A DNA stretch of 60,618 nucleotides from Firmicutes bacterium HGW-Firmicutes-8 (GTDB taxonomy: Bacteria > Bacillota > Thermincolia > Thermincolales > UBA2595), in the NCBI GenBank assembly GCA_002840165.1, contig PGZN01000006.1:1-60618 (forward strand), given 5' to 3'. Positions 27,489-36,846 of the stretch are shown here, in pieces. The notes under the pieces are model-generated. The model saw only the letters and a list, made by a program, of their open reading frames with translations, ran no database searches and was not told where the DNA came from. Position numbers and translations under genes: made by a program. The first letter of the stretch is position 1, and each line of letters begins with the position of its first letter.

Positions 27489-27764
27489 TTATTTAATCAT
27501 AATAAAACTGTTCATGTTAATAAAAAGGTTAGACATATAAGCTAACATAACATTTATCATCCATGAACCAAATATAACCATCACTGCAAAAACACCGACG
27601 ATTTTAGGTACAAAAGTAAGTGTCTGTTCCTGAAGGTGGGTTGTAGCCTGAAAAAAACTCACCAGGATTCCTATCACCAAGCTGGCCCCAAGTATCGGTG
27701 AAGCCACCAGCAGAACGGTAAACAAGCTTTCGCGCCCAAGATAAATTACCGTTTCAGAATTCAT
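27489..27764 (-). CDS. fliQ: Flagellar export gate protein FliQ
   Basis: A 91-aa two-helix membrane protein of the FliPQR channel. The block TVLLVASPILGASLVIGILV with FFQATTHLQEQTLTFVPKI is typical. ATG behind GAAAGGAGT, 13 bases after fliP. Confidence 0.97.
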   Translation of the reverse strand: MNSETVIYLGRESLFTVLLVASPILGASLVIGILVSFFQATTHLQEQTLTFVPKIVGVFAVMVIFGSWMINVMLAYMSNLFINMNSFIMIK

Positions 27765-27777
27765 ATCAAGACTCCTT

Positions 27778-28557
27778 TCACTGGTAGCTCATAATCACAG
27801 TACGGACGAGTAAATGCCATCCGTCAACCATCACGAAAAGCAATATCTTAAAAGGCAGAGAAATCATCATCGGCGGGAGCATCAGCATCCCCATTGACAT
27901 AAGTGAACTTGCCACGATCATGTCAATAACAATAAAAGGAAGAAAAAGAACAAATCCAATTTCAAAAGCGGTTTTTAACTCACTGATCGAGAATGCCGGG
28001 ACGAGCACGTATGTAGGTATATCATCATACGTCTGGGGGCGTTTCAGATTGGCCAGCTTAACAAACAGGGCCAGATCTTTTGGCCTCGTCTGTTTAAACA
28101 TAAAATCCCGCAAAGGGCTTACCGCATTGGTATAGGCCTGTTCCTGCGTAATTTTGGCCTGCATATATGGCTGCAGGGCATTTTTGTTAATATCGTTCCA
28201 GGTCGGAGCCATCACGAAAAACGTAAGGAAAAGGGCCATTCCTATAATAACCTGGTTTGGCGGAGTCTGCTGAGTGGCCATGGCGCTGCGCATAAACGAA
28301 AGGACTACGACTATCCTCGTAAAAGAGGTCATCATCACTAATATTGAAGGAGCCAGGGAAAGAACTGTTAACAGGAAGAGTATCTGCAGACTGGCAGCCA
28401 TTTCTTTAGGGTTGTCGGCATTCCCCACACCTATATTAATGCTTGGTACGGGAACGGTTGGAGCCGCTGACACGGGCTTTACCAACAGGACTAGAACAGC
28501 TGCGGATAATACTCCGACGATTGCCACAAACAGGAATATTTTCGTTTTTTTACTCAT
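27778..28557 (-). CDS. fliP: Flagellar export gate protein FliP
   Basis: Channel component with a cleavable signal peptide (FLFVAIVGVLSAAVLVLLV, cut near PVSA). The family signature MTSFTRIVVVLSFMRSAMAT with QTPPNQVIIGMALFLTFFVM is clear. The ATG at 28557 (MSKKTKIFLF, 259 aa) is chosen because AGAGG lies upstream and it overlaps the fliO stop by eight bases; the longer frame has no site. Confidence 0.97.
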   Translation of the reverse strand: MSKKTKIFLFVAIVGVLSAAVLVLLVKPVSAAPTVPVPSINIGVGNADNPKEMAASLQILFLLTVLSLAPSILVMMTSFTRIVVVLSFMRSAMATQQTPPNQVIIGMALFLTFFVMAPTWNDINKNALQPYMQAKITQEQAYTNAVSPLRDFMFKQTRPKDLALFVKLANLKRPQTYDDIPTYVLVPAFSISELKTAFEIGFVLFLPFIVIDMIVASSLMSMGMLMLPPMMISLPFKILLFVMVDGWHLLVRTVIMSYQ

Positions 28558-29152
28558 TCCTGTCATCCTCTCGAGAATTGACTCCCAGGTTATCCGCCAT
28601 CGACTGAAGTTTTTTAATCTGCTGCTGAACATGGGTGTTAAATGGTTTCTGCCCGGAAGAGGATTGACGAAACAATCCAGGTAAAATTCGTTCTAGGATA
28701 CTGGGTGGGATAATCGGTTCCATCTCTCGTTCTTTGGCCCTGGTTATCAGTTCACTGATTAATGTCCTGTCAGTAATTTCGGTAATCAAATTGATGTTAT
28801 GGTCAGTGACCCCTAAAACATATACCTTGTCAGTAATTTGGGTGATGTAAACGGCTTTGTTCAGACTGAAGGCATACTGGTCTAAGACATTGATATTTAC
28901 TCCCCTGGAGAGAACCTTCATGTTTTTGCGCAGAAGCCGCATTACCAGAAAAGTAAGACCTACAATGATTACTAAACTGACAACCAGTTTTAACACCAGG
29001 GTAAACATGCTGGGCATCGGAGCAACAATAGGCTCTGAGGTATCCAGGTTTAATTCCTTGGATGCTGCAAAAACTGTCCGGGCCGGAAAAATGAGATACC
29101 AGCATACCCCGGCAGCCAAAGCCGAAATAAGCCTGGTTAGTCTGTTTATCAT
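28550..29152 (-). CDS. fliO: Flagellar biosynthesis protein FliO (FliZ of Bacillus)
   Basis: Chaperone for FliP assembly. The 200-aa product has a signal-like N-terminal helix, a second helix at about 50-70 (TLVLKLVVSLVIIVGLTFLV), and a FliO beta domain with LLRKNMKVLSRGVNINVLDQ and KVYVLGVTDHNINLI. A charged C-terminal extension follows. ATG start behind GGGGTC. Confidence 0.93.
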   Translation of the reverse strand: MINRLTRLISALAAGVCWYLIFPARTVFAASKELNLDTSEPIVAPMPSMFTLVLKLVVSLVIIVGLTFLVMRLLRKNMKVLSRGVNINVLDQYAFSLNKAVYITQITDKVYVLGVTDHNINLITEITDRTLISELITRAKEREMEPIIPPSILERILPGLFRQSSSGQKPFNTHVQQQIKKLQSMADNLGVNSREDDRNE

Positions 29153-29178
29153 TAACTTGACCCCTTTCGTCCCGAGGG

Positions 29179-29541
29179 TTATGACAAAGCTTTCCGGACA
29201 GCCTCCATTACCCGGTCGGGCTGAAAAGGTTTAACTATGAAGTCCTTTGCTCCGGCCTGAATAGCATCGATGACCATAGCCTGCTGACCCATGGCGCTGC
29301 ACATAATGATATTCGCCCTGGGGTCAACCTTTTTGATTTCTTTAACGGCATTGATACCATCCATTTCAGGCATAGTTATGTCCATAGTTGTCAGGTCTGG
29401 AGTAAGTTCCTGATATTTTTTCAGCGCCACCTTGCCGTTTTCGGCCTCCCCGACTATCTGATAGCCGTTTTTTGTTAAAATGTCTTTGATCATCATGCGC
29501 ATAAAGGCTGCATCATCTACAATGAGGATACGCGCTCCCAT
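29179..29541 (-). CDS. cheY: Chemotaxis response regulator CheY
   Basis: Single receiver domain of 120 aa that binds the switch when phosphorylated. Acidic pair D9/D10, phospho-acceptor D54 (TMDITMPEMDG), the serine in IIMCSAMG and the lysine in DFIVKPFQP are all present. ATG behind AAGGAGGA, in the Bacillus position between fliY and fliO. Confidence 0.98.
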   Translation of the reverse strand: MGARILIVDDAAFMRMMIKDILTKNGYQIVGEAENGKVALKKYQELTPDLTTMDITMPEMDGINAVKEIKKVDPRANIIMCSAMGQQAMVIDAIQAGAKDFIVKPFQPDRVMEAVRKALS

Positions 29542-29560
29542 ATCGGTCCTCCTTAAGTGA

Positions 29561-30745
29561 TTATTGTAGGTTCGCTACTCTTTCAATTGGAGAAACTATG
29601 TCTGTAACCCTGATCCCAAAATTTTCGTCAATAACAACAACTTCTCCTTTAGCCAACAATTTGCCATTTACAAGTAAGTCAACCGGCTCACCCGCCAGCT
29701 TATCCAGTTCCACGACCGATCCCGGCCCTAGGGCTAAAATGTCCCGGATGCTTTTCCTGGTTTTGCCGAGTTCCACAGTGATTTGCAGGGGGACATCCAT
29801 AATGAGGTCAATATTCGCAATCTCTTTTGATTGACTACTCGTCTGCAGGGGAGCAAATTGCACAGGTTGAACAGGCACCCCAGGGCCAACAGGCATAGCG
29901 CTGCTCATTGGGCTAACCCCCGGCGCCTGACCGCTGTCAAACATATGTGTCCCCGGCTCGTGGAAAGCCACAGGCTCAGACGCTGCAGCCATCGGAACTT
30001 CCTCTTTCACCGGTTCCGCAGAAGTCATCTCTTCCATCAGGTTTTTCACCATACTCTTGGCAAACTCAATTGGCAGCAGCTGCATAATCTCGCTGTCAAC
30101 AAGACCTTCAATCGTCATCCGGAAGGACACCTTTACAAGTATCTGTCCTTTGGCTCCGAGAGTACCCTTCAGTTCATCAGTGGCAAAGTTAATCGTTTCC
30201 ACCGTAGGTGAAGATATCTCCACGCGATCCTTAATAATTGTTGACATGGCGGTGGAAGCTGAACCCATCATCTGGTTCATTGCTTCACTGATCGCACTAA
30301 GATGGATGTCTGCCAGCTCAGTAGGAGGGGCTTGACCGTCCCCGCCCATCATCAGGTCAACCATTACCTTGGCGTCCCCATCCTTGACAATCAGGACAGT
30401 GGACCCCTTAAGACCCGTTACATACTCCACATTTACGAGGAGATACGGAAGCGGGTACTCCTGCTTGAATTTCTCCGGGTCCGTTAGCTGGACAACCGGT
30501 GTCGTGATTTCCACCTTTCTGCCAAGGAGGGTGGATAAGGCTGTGGTGGCAGAACCCATAACAATATTAGCAACTTCGCCAACTGCGTCTTTCTCCACCT
30601 CACTAAGTTCATCATCACTCCCACCGGCAGCAGCCTGAACCGGCGGCGCCGCCGCTGCAGCAGCGGGCTGCTCCGGGGGCTGGGGCGCAGAATCAGAATT
30701 CAATAACGCATCTATTTCTTCCTGAGACAGAACACCTTCACTCAT
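29561..30745 (-). CDS. fliY: Flagellar switch protein FliY (CheC-like plus FliN domain)
   Basis: A 394-aa switch component. The N-terminal tag GVLSQEEIDALLNSD is shared with FliM and binds CheY-P. Next comes a CheC-type phosphatase domain with two active-site helices (VGEVANIVMGSATTALST and ISEAMNQMMGSASTAMS, both E-x-x-N), then a Pro/Gln-rich linker, and a C-terminal FliN/SpoA domain (MDVPLQITVELGKTRKSIRD). This double arrangement means motor-bound CheY-P dephosphorylation, as in Bacillus. ATG 30745 overlaps the fliM stop by eight bases; an alternative ATG lies four codons upstream. Confidence 0.97.
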   Translation of the reverse strand: MSEGVLSQEEIDALLNSDSAPQPPEQPAAAAAAPPVQAAAGGSDDELSEVEKDAVGEVANIVMGSATTALSTLLGRKVEITTPVVQLTDPEKFKQEYPLPYLLVNVEYVTGLKGSTVLIVKDGDAKVMVDLMMGGDGQAPPTELADIHLSAISEAMNQMMGSASTAMSTIIKDRVEISSPTVETINFATDELKGTLGAKGQILVKVSFRMTIEGLVDSEIMQLLPIEFAKSMVKNLMEEMTSAEPVKEEVPMAAASEPVAFHEPGTHMFDSGQAPGVSPMSSAMPVGPGVPVQPVQFAPLQTSSQSKEIANIDLIMDVPLQITVELGKTRKSIRDILALGPGSVVELDKLAGEPVDLLVNGKLLAKGEVVVIDENFGIRVTDIVSPIERVANLQ

Positions 30746-31739
30746 CCTCTTCGTCATCTCCTTCCTTCACCAGAGAAACAATTTGAACCGCAACTTTGCT
30801 TCCTACTGCTCCAGGCCTGCCAAGAAATTTTTCCTTCGTGCCTACCATAATCTCTACCGGGTCTCTGGCCTTGCTTTCCAGCGAGATTACATCACCTGGC
30901 TGCAATTCCAGCAGATCTTTCACTTTGATCGTCGCCTTGCCCAGCACTGCAGATACTTTCACAGTGGCTTTTTCTATCCGGTTTTTAATCCGCTGAATGC
31001 TTTCCTGGGTTGCCTCTTTGGCCGTACCGGCAAACCAGAAATGGGCTGACAGTTTACTGATGATTGGTTCAAGTACAATAAAGGGAATACAGAGGTTGAT
31101 TAGTCCTTCGTTATCCCCGAACTGTGTCCTGAATGAAATCAGCACGACCATCTCAGTAGGAGATACTATCTGTGTAAAAAGCGGGTTCGTTTCAATAATG
31201 TCTAGTTTTGGTTTAAACACAATAATATTTTCCCATGCCTCTTTGAGAATATTGAGGATGCGGACAACAACCCTCTCCACCACCACCCGTTCGATATCGG
31301 TCAAATCTCTGATTTTTTCCGGCGCACGGCCTTGACCGCCAAACAACCTGTCGATTATCGTAAACGTAATTGACGGGTTGATCTCTAAAATCGCGTTCCC
31401 CTCAAGGGGGTCCATCTGATAAATATTTATAATAGTAGGGTTAGGTATTGAATGGATGAATTCTTCGTATGTAAGCTGTTCTACCGAATGGACTGATATT
31501 TGCACAACCGTCCTTAGGGTAGCGGAAAAGTAGGTGGCCAGAAGCCGGGCAAAGTTTTCATGGAGGGCCTGGATCGTATGAATCTGTTCCTTGGAAAACT
31601 TATTTGGCCTCTTAAAGTCATAGACCCTTATCTTCTTATAAGGCTCATCAGTCCTTTTGGCCTGTTCCATTTTTACCTCTCCTGTCGACAAAGCCGATAG
31701 CAGGGCGTCTATTTCGTCCTGGGAAAGGATTTCACTCAC
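30738..31739 (-). CDS. fliM: Flagellar switch protein FliM
   Basis: C-ring protein that binds CheY-P. N-terminal LSQDEIDALLSAL, the middle CheC-like domain without phosphatase residues, and the C-terminal SpoA domain (ATIKVKDLLELQPGDVISLE). At 333 aa it is normal. GTG start behind GGAGGTGA. Confidence 0.98.
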   Translation of the reverse strand: MSEILSQDEIDALLSALSTGEVKMEQAKRTDEPYKKIRVYDFKRPNKFSKEQIHTIQALHENFARLLATYFSATLRTVVQISVHSVEQLTYEEFIHSIPNPTIINIYQMDPLEGNAILEINPSITFTIIDRLFGGQGRAPEKIRDLTDIERVVVERVVVRILNILKEAWENIIVFKPKLDIIETNPLFTQIVSPTEMVVLISFRTQFGDNEGLINLCIPFIVLEPIISKLSAHFWFAGTAKEATQESIQRIKNRIEKATVKVSAVLGKATIKVKDLLELQPGDVISLESKARDPVEIMVGTKEKFLGRPGAVGSKVAVQIVSLVKEGDDEEDE

Positions 31740-31763
31740 TCTTTCTCACCTCCAATACCAGGT

Positions 31764-32273
31764 CTACTGGACCTGGAAGGTCGTAAAATATACGTTGGTT
31801 ATATTACCCTTGACAAGCAGGGCATTAACACTTTTCTTCAGTGAATCGGCCAGCTTATCCATCCCTTTGGGTTCAGCCAACGATTCCGGGGTCTGCTGAC
31901 GCAGTATACTGATGATCGCATTCTTAATTCCGGGGAGCTTGTTTTCGATTTCTTCCTGTACTTTGGGGTCTTGGAAAGAAAATACAATGTTTACCTTGAC
32001 GAACCTGTTTCCACCTTCAGCAGCAAGGTTAGTTATAAATTCGCCGGCATCAAATGTGGTGCCAAGGCTTTCACTTTTTGCTTTACCGCCTGTTTCACCC
32101 TTGGGCGCAGTCCCTCCAACGGGGACCGATTTTAAAACCAACATGGCTACCCCAAAAGCTATCCCTGCAGCTAAGATAATTATTGCCACTCCGGCAATTA
32201 TCAGCTTTATTGTACCGCCGCTTGATGATTTCGGCGCTTCGCCTTCCTGGACTTCGGTATTCTCATCCGCCAT
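31764..32273 (-). CDS. fliL: Flagellar basal body protein FliL
   Basis: Stator-associated protein, 169 aa, with one membrane helix (LIIAGVAIIILAAGIAFGVA) after a charged N-terminus, and the FliL/SPFH-like domain FDAGEFITNLAAEGGNRFVK, ending ITNVYFTTFQVQ as typical. ATG behind GGGGGT. Pairs with flbD and flgE as in Bacillus. Confidence 0.95.
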   Translation of the reverse strand: MADENTEVQEGEAPKSSSGGTIKLIIAGVAIIILAAGIAFGVAMLVLKSVPVGGTAPKGETGGKAKSESLGTTFDAGEFITNLAAEGGNRFVKVNIVFSFQDPKVQEEIENKLPGIKNAIISILRQQTPESLAEPKGMDKLADSLKKSVNALLVKGNITNVYFTTFQVQ

Positions 32274-32286
32274 AAATAATTACCCC

Positions 32287-32523
32287 CTATTCGGAACTTT
32301 CCGGAGTCTTTACTGGATCCGGAACGTTTTGGTATATAATTTTGGTGCCAATGGCTTTTCTGTAAGCAATAACCCTTTCTACCACTTCATCTACGGTGTC
32401 TCTCAGGACGAACTTTTTACCTGTAGTTAGAGTAAGAACTGTGTCCGGGGTGGCTTCAACAAACTCAATCAGCTCTGCGTTTACCGTAAAATCCAAACCA
32501 TTCATCCGGGTAAGTTTGACCAT
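32287..32523 (-). CDS. flbD: Flagellar protein FlbD (SwrD/YlzI)
   Basis: Small protein of 78 aa with the family start MVKLTRMNGLDFTVNAELIE and the TLTTGKKFVLRDTVDEVV block. In Bacillus SwrD raises swarming torque. The ATG at 32523 is preceded by GAAGG; six more in-frame codons upstream are unlikely to be translated. Confidence 0.93.
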   Translation of the reverse strand: MVKLTRMNGLDFTVNAELIEFVEATPDTVLTLTTGKKFVLRDTVDEVVERVIAYRKAIGTKIIYQNVPDPVKTPESSE

Positions 32524-32548
32524 CCTAATACCTTCTTTCAAGGGAATG

Positions 32549-32570
32549 GGGATGGGGTTCCCCCCATCCC
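32549..32570. other. Intercistronic hairpin between flgE and flbD
   Basis: Perfect 9-bp arms gggatgggg (32549-32557) and ccccatccc (32562-32570) with a four-base loop. No T run follows on the minus strand, so it is more likely an mRNA-stability or processing stem than a terminator. Confidence 0.6.
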
Positions 32571-32598
32571 GTCTCCCTATTTACTTATGTCAGGTGAA

Positions 32599-33825
32599 TT
32601 AACGTTTTAGGTTAACAAGTTCCTGCAGCATCTCGTCAGATGTCGTGATAATCCGCGAATTGGCTTGGAAGCCTCTCTGGGTAATAATCATGTCCGTAAA
32701 TTCCTGGGATAGGTCCACATTGGACATCTCCAGCTTACCCGGAGAGATGTCCCCGCGGCCGCCAGCCCCGGCAGTCCCTACCTGAGCTGAACCCGAGTTA
32801 TTGGAAGAGGTGTACAGGTTCTCGCCAGACTTTACCATCCCGCTCGGGTTGTTGAAATTAGCTAAAGATACCTGGGCCAGTTGTTTGGTTAAACCATTGG
32901 AATACCTCCCTGTAATAATCCCGGCCTTGTCTATCGCATAACCGTTGAGGACACCCGAGGAATAACCGTTCTGGGAGTTAAGTGCCGCATTTGAACCTGA
33001 AGCAAATTGGGTCAATCCAGTTACATTAATGGCAACTGTCACGGCGTTTGCTCCGGCAGGAGTACCTGTAATTGTCAGTGGGGAACCCCCAACATAAGCT
33101 CCGGCCCCATTAAAGGTAACTGGGCCGCCGGCGATGGCAGGGGCTGTTGTCCACCCAACAGGCGGATTCGTTAAACTTACGGTCCACGAATTAGCCGCGC
33201 CTTTAGTGAATGTAACATTCATTGTCCAGTTTTGGCCAAGTGAATCGTAAACCGTTACACTTGCCGGATAAGCTGTAGTAACAGCAGCACTCGCGTCAAG
33301 ATTGCCTACGAATGTCATAGCACTAGAGGGTTGAGGCTGAATGGCCTGACCTTTAGGAATTTGAATCCCGGAGACAAGCGAGGTAGTATCTATCACCCCG
33401 GCAGCGGTGGCTGTCCAGCCCTGGACCTTTAATCCGTTGGCATTAACCATGTTCCCTATAGCGTCAAAGTCAAAGTTGCCTGCCCTGGTGTAAAAATTAT
33501 TGGTCCCGTCACCTACGATAAAAAACCCGTCCCCGTCAACCATCATGTCTGTTACCTTACCGGTTGTTTCAGAACTGCCCTGGGTATGAAGGGTATCAAT
33601 ACTGTTTACTGTCATGCCAAGCCCGACCTGCTGCGGGTTTGTTCCTCCCCGACCACCCTGCGGCGACGAAGCGCCTCGGATATTCTGGCTTAACATGTCC
33701 TGAAAGAGAACCCTGCTTTTTTTGTAACCAACGGTATTTACGTTGGCGATGTTGTTACCGATAGTATCCATGCGGATCTGATGGTTGCGCAAACCCGAAA
33801 CCCCGCTGAACATGGAACGCATCAT
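32599..33825 (-). CDS. flgE: Flagellar hook protein FlgE
   Basis: Hook subunit of 408 aa. The N-terminal rod/hook motif reads MRSMFSGVSGLRNHQIRMDT with GNNIANVNTVGYKKSRVLFQ. The C-terminal helix reads SNVDLSQEFTDMIITQRGFQ and on to TSDEMLQELVNLKR. The centre is rich in Ala, Gly and Thr as surface hook domains are. ATG behind TATGGAGGTC. A separate flgG is not seen in the window. Confidence 0.96.
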   Translation of the reverse strand: MMRSMFSGVSGLRNHQIRMDTIGNNIANVNTVGYKKSRVLFQDMLSQNIRGASSPQGGRGGTNPQQVGLGMTVNSIDTLHTQGSSETTGKVTDMMVDGDGFFIVGDGTNNFYTRAGNFDFDAIGNMVNANGLKVQGWTATAAGVIDTTSLVSGIQIPKGQAIQPQPSSAMTFVGNLDASAAVTTAYPASVTVYDSLGQNWTMNVTFTKGAANSWTVSLTNPPVGWTTAPAIAGGPVTFNGAGAYVGGSPLTITGTPAGANAVTVAINVTGLTQFASGSNAALNSQNGYSSGVLNGYAIDKAGIITGRYSNGLTKQLAQVSLANFNNPSGMVKSGENLYTSSNNSGSAQVGTAGAGGRGDISPGKLEMSNVDLSQEFTDMIITQRGFQANSRIITTSDEMLQELVNLKR

Positions 33826-33864
33826 AAATATCGACCTCCATATTTTTTTTAGAATCCTGAATTC

Positions 33865-33916
33865 GGGCCGAATCAGTCATTCTCCGGCCCGGGGCTTCCC
33901 TTAGAGGTCCAGCCCC
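33865..33916. other. Twin hairpins before flgE
   Basis: Two back-to-back stems: gggccg/cggccc (33865-33870 with 33885-33890) and ggggct/agcccc (33891-33896 with 33911-33916). The second touches the stop of the preceding gene. On the minus strand no T run follows, only AAAAAAAA, so they are probably processing or stability stems ahead of the highly made hook protein. Confidence 0.5.
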
Positions 33917-34302
33917 TAAATAATCACCGCACTGTCAATGTTAGTGAACACGTGTTCTTTCATCCTGGCATCATCCACTGCTGTAACCACTGTCCTGTTT
34001 TTGACACTTACCACAAAAGCCATATTGTCCATCATAATAAGGGAATCCTTAGCACCCTTTAAGGCTGCCTGGTCGACCGCATTTTTGATTTTAGCGACGT
34101 CGGCCGGAGTCAGCTGGATGTTTCTGGAAGCCAGTCTCTGCTGGGCATGGGCCGAAAACTTAAGGCTTCCGGTAGTTATCTGGTTTTCCAGGACGTCTTT
34201 AAACGAAGTCTGGACAAGCTGCCCGGCTTTTTGTGGTTTGCCTCCATCCTTGGATGGCCCCACCGGTATAATAGGTTGGGGATAAAAGATTTTATCAACC
34301 AT
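33916..34302 (-). CDS. Flagellar operon protein (TIGR02530 family)
   Basis: A 128-aa soluble protein of the small family found only in flagellar operons of Firmicutes and relatives. The typical block reads LKFSAHAQQRLASRNIQLTP, followed by ALKGAKDSLIMMDNMAFVVS and NRTVVTAVD. It lies between flgD and flgE, where members are usually found. Its molecular role is unknown. ATG start. Confidence 0.88.
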   Translation of the reverse strand: MVDKIFYPQPIIPVGPSKDGGKPQKAGQLVQTSFKDVLENQITTGSLKFSAHAQQRLASRNIQLTPADVAKIKNAVDQAALKGAKDSLIMMDNMAFVVSVKNRTVVTAVDDARMKEHVFTNIDSAVII

Positions 34303-34322
34303 TACACTGCACCTCCCTGTGC

Positions 34323-34982
34323 TTAACTGTTTCCGGCAGTCTCACCTGCTGCCTGCGGGTTGCTCGTAAGATTCACCTGTTCGACATAGCTCAGTGGAAT
34401 AATCTTTCCATTTACAATTACATTCGGTAAATTATCGACGATTTTCATTCCTGTCACGACCCCTACCAGACTGGCGCTATCATCCACAGTAAACGAGGCT
34501 TCGTCAATATAACCGATCGTCCCATTAGCCAGTTTAACCTGTAACATCGTACCCTCTTTACCCAGTACCGTCACTACAGTATCTTTGGGGAGAGTCTCAA
34601 TAACAGATGATTCGCTGTCAGCTTCCCAATACAGCTTAGTCGACTCGGTATTAATTTTCCCCTTGATTTCTGCCTCAGGTAAGACAACACTCACAGTCCG
34701 GCCGATAAGGTTAATGGCCTGACCGACTGAGAATTCCCTAAGAGTTGACTCCTGCATTCCGGCCAGTTTCTCAAAACTGCTGCTCATATTCGTCATCTGT
34801 TCAAGAGAACTGAACTGGGCCATCTGGGTTATAAAATCCTTGTTATCTGTCGGTTCCATCGGGTCCTGGTATTTTAACTGGGTAATCAGCAGCTTGAGAA
34901 AATCGTCCTTCCCCAGGATTTTTTTGACTGCATCTGATGCCGCCGTCTGAATGCCGCTGCCAACCGCGTTAACTTCTCCCAA
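34323..34982 (-). CDS. flgD: Hook capping protein FlgD with an SH3-like domain
   Basis: Scaffold for hook growth. The N-terminal capping motif reads [20 protein letters not shown] with [20 protein letters not shown]. After about residue 105 a segment ([20 protein letters not shown] through [18 protein letters not shown]) reads as a bacterial SH3 fold in place of the usual Ig/Tudor arrangement. I favour the TTG at 34982 (219 aa) because GGAGGT lies seven bases upstream; the GTG at 34991 lies inside that site. Confidence 0.92.
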   Translation of the reverse strand: MGEVNAVGSGIQTAASDAVKKILGKDDFLKLLITQLKYQDPMEPTDNKDFITQMAQFSSLEQMTNMSSSFEKLAGMQESTLREFSVGQAINLIGRTVSVVLPEAEIKGKINTESTKLYWEADSESSVIETLPKDTVVTVLGKEGTMLQVKLANGTIGYIDEASFTVDDSASLVGVVTGMKIVDNLPNVIVNGKIIPLSYVEQVNLTSNPQAAGETAGNS

Positions 34983-34994
34983 TAATCTCACCTC

Positions 34995-36728
34995 CTATGC
35001 CGTAAAATCATATTTGCTTCCATAGTATGCGCGCACTGCGTTGGATTCTGAGTCTGTCAGGAACAGCCTGTCAAGTTCGTCATCACTTAGTGAATCCTTT
35101 GAACCCTTTTGAGATTTTTTATGGCGAAAGGCTGCTTCTCTTTCCTGGAATTCAGACTGGTCCTTTTCTGTTCCGACATTTACAACCAGTTGGTCTACCT
35201 TAACCCCCTGCTCAGCCAGGGCACTTTTCAAGGTATTAAGATTTGCTTCAATTATACCCTTTACCTGGAGGCTTTCGGTATTAAACTTGGCTGTCACCAC
35301 ACCGTTTTCTGAGCTGATCCTAAGGTTCAATTTACCTAGGAACTCAGGTTTCAATTGAATCTGCAGTTCTGTCATGCCCGGAGAAACGATAACTTTGGCC
35401 TTTTGGGCTATTTGACCAAATATCATCTGCGTCATTTTGGGGATTTGAGCTGGCTGTTCCGGGGCTTTGCCTGCTTCCTGGAAGGCGTTTTCCATAACCC
35501 GGCCCGTCGTCTCAGACTGCATTTGAAGCTGCTGCGAATGCTTGTCTTGGCTTAGGGCATCAGGCAGGCGCCGTGGAGTATCTGTTTTCAACTCTGTTGT
35601 TTCCTGCGACTCGCCGGCGGACTCGGTGTAGGCGTTTTGGTTCGGTGTCTGGTTCTGGACTTGGTTCGGTGTCTGGTTCTGGACTTGGTTCGGTGTCTGG
35701 TTCTGGACTTGGTTCGGTGTCTGGTTCTGGACTTGGTTCGGTGTCTGGTTCTGGTTCTGATTCTGGTTTTGGTTCTGGAACTGATTCTGATTTTTGGCAT
35801 CCCCTACCGGCAGCCGGTTTTCACTAACAGCTTCGGGACGGACTACAGTTTCAACTGCCGCGGCAGGTTTGGCTTCAGCCTGAGTTTGACCTGTTATCGC
35901 CGATTGGTTTTCTACCTGTGGACAGCTTTCTGCCAGTGTTCTGACCTGCCCTGCAAATTGGCCTTCTTTACTGCCTCCGGCCGCGGAGTTAGCTGTTTGG
36001 GCTGAGCCTTCCACCAGTTTGCTAAGCTCCGTAACCAGCTTGCTCCAGAAATCGCGAGTGGGTAAACCGGTATTCTCCCCTAACTGTGACAGTACTAGAG
36101 ATTTTAGACTGTTTAACCCTGGCTGCGACTCTCCGGCATTAGTTAACTGCTCAAGTAGGGTCTGCAGTAATTGTTTTAGCTCCTTCACGGATGCAGCCCC
36201 ATTTTCCCCTGAGCTTGACAGTAGGTTGGCGATTTGGTTCATTATCCCGTTTTGCTGCTGTCCCTGTAGAGCGGCGCCGGATTCACCAACCATATTCGTT
36301 AAATTGGGGTCTTGAACGTTTTCGCCCCCCATTAGTCCCAAGGCCTGCAAAATACTGACCAACTGTTGGAGTAAATTGGCATCGGTACCGGTTTCAGCAG
36401 GAGCATCAGTCTCACTTTCCCCACTAACAGCCTGAACTTCCTGCCGCGGGTAACCCGACAGTGGATTAGCAATCATTGGACCGGTGGTATTGCCGCGTAT
36501 GGTGTCCTGCCTATCGGTGCTGATTTCGTCATTTCCCAGTTCCTTGGCAGGTGCTGCCGACACATCACTGGAAATTTCCTGACTCGCCCGACCAAGTGTT
36601 TCGGAAAAACTGGTTTTCTTTGATCCGGATGGATTTGGACGGTTCCGGTCAGCCACATCCGCCGGTTTAGCCTGAACTGCCGATTCGCTAGGTTTGGCTG
36701 TAAACGCCACGAATGGTAAAGTCTGCAC
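34995..36728 (-). CDS. fliK: Flagellar hook-length control protein FliK
   Basis: Secreted ruler that sets hook length and triggers the FlhB switch. The 577-aa product has a long, low-complexity N-terminal half rich in Gln, Asn, Ala and Ser. A tandem octapeptide (NQVQNQTP) lies at about residues 325-365. The conserved C-terminal hook domain reads [20 protein letters not shown] and [20 protein letters not shown]-like blocks. Repeat number could change ruler length directly. GTG 36728 has GGAGGT seven bases upstream, preferred over the GTG at 36737. Confidence 0.93.
   Translation of the reverse strand: MQTLPFVAFTAKPSESAVQAKPADVADRNRPNPSGSKKTSFSETLGRASQEISSDVSAAPAKELGNDEISTDRQDTIRGNTTGPMIANPLSGYPRQEVQAVSGESETDAPAETGTDANLLQQLVSILQALGLMGGENVQDPNLTNMVGESGAALQGQQQNGIMNQIANLLSSSGENGAASVKELKQLLQTLLEQLTNAGESQPGLNSLKSLVLSQLGENTGLPTRDFWSKLVTELSKLVEGSAQTANSAAGGSKEGQFAGQVRTLAESCPQVENQSAITGQTQAEAKPAAAVETVVRPEAVSENRLPVGDAKNQNQFQNQNQNQNQNQTPNQVQNQTPNQVQNQTPNQVQNQTPNQVQNQTPNQNAYTESAGESQETTELKTDTPRRLPDALSQDKHSQQLQMQSETTGRVMENAFQEAGKAPEQPAQIPKMTQMIFGQIAQKAKVIVSPGMTELQIQLKPEFLGKLNLRISSENGVVTAKFNTESLQVKGIIEANLNTLKSALAEQGVKVDQLVVNVGTEKDQSEFQEREAAFRHKKSQKGSKDSLSDDELDRLFLTDSESNAVRAYYGSKYDFTA
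35639..35757. repeat. 24-bp tandem repeat inside fliK
   Basis: Four full copies of ggttcggtgtctggttctgg plus four more bases (units begin at 35639, 35663, 35687, 35711) and a partial fifth. It is in frame and encodes an eight-residue unit; copies are identical by eye, a sign of recent slippage. Confidence 0.95.
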
Positions 36729-36809
36729 TGTTTTCACCTCCTTTCAATATGAAGTTTTTATTCACCATTTTTTCAGCCCCACCCCCTTTAAAGCGTTTTT
36801 TGTTATTTA

Positions 36810-36844
36810 ACCACTAACCACTAACCACTAGCAACTAGCAACTA
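36810..36844. repeat. Half heptamer element, copy E3
   Basis: Only the stop-proximal arm is present: accactaaccactaaccact and on to agcaactagcaacta. It starts three bases past the TAA of the MotE-like gene. No opposite arm lies between it and fliK (36738-36809), which holds only an AT-rich stretch and the fliK ribosome site. Confidence 0.85.
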
Positions 36845-36846
36845 CT

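Noticed and set aside
35573-35827. Plus-strand frame of Ser-Gly repeats opposite fliK
   Set aside because: It is the mirror of the 24-bp tandem repeat, has no ribosome site and disappears outside it.
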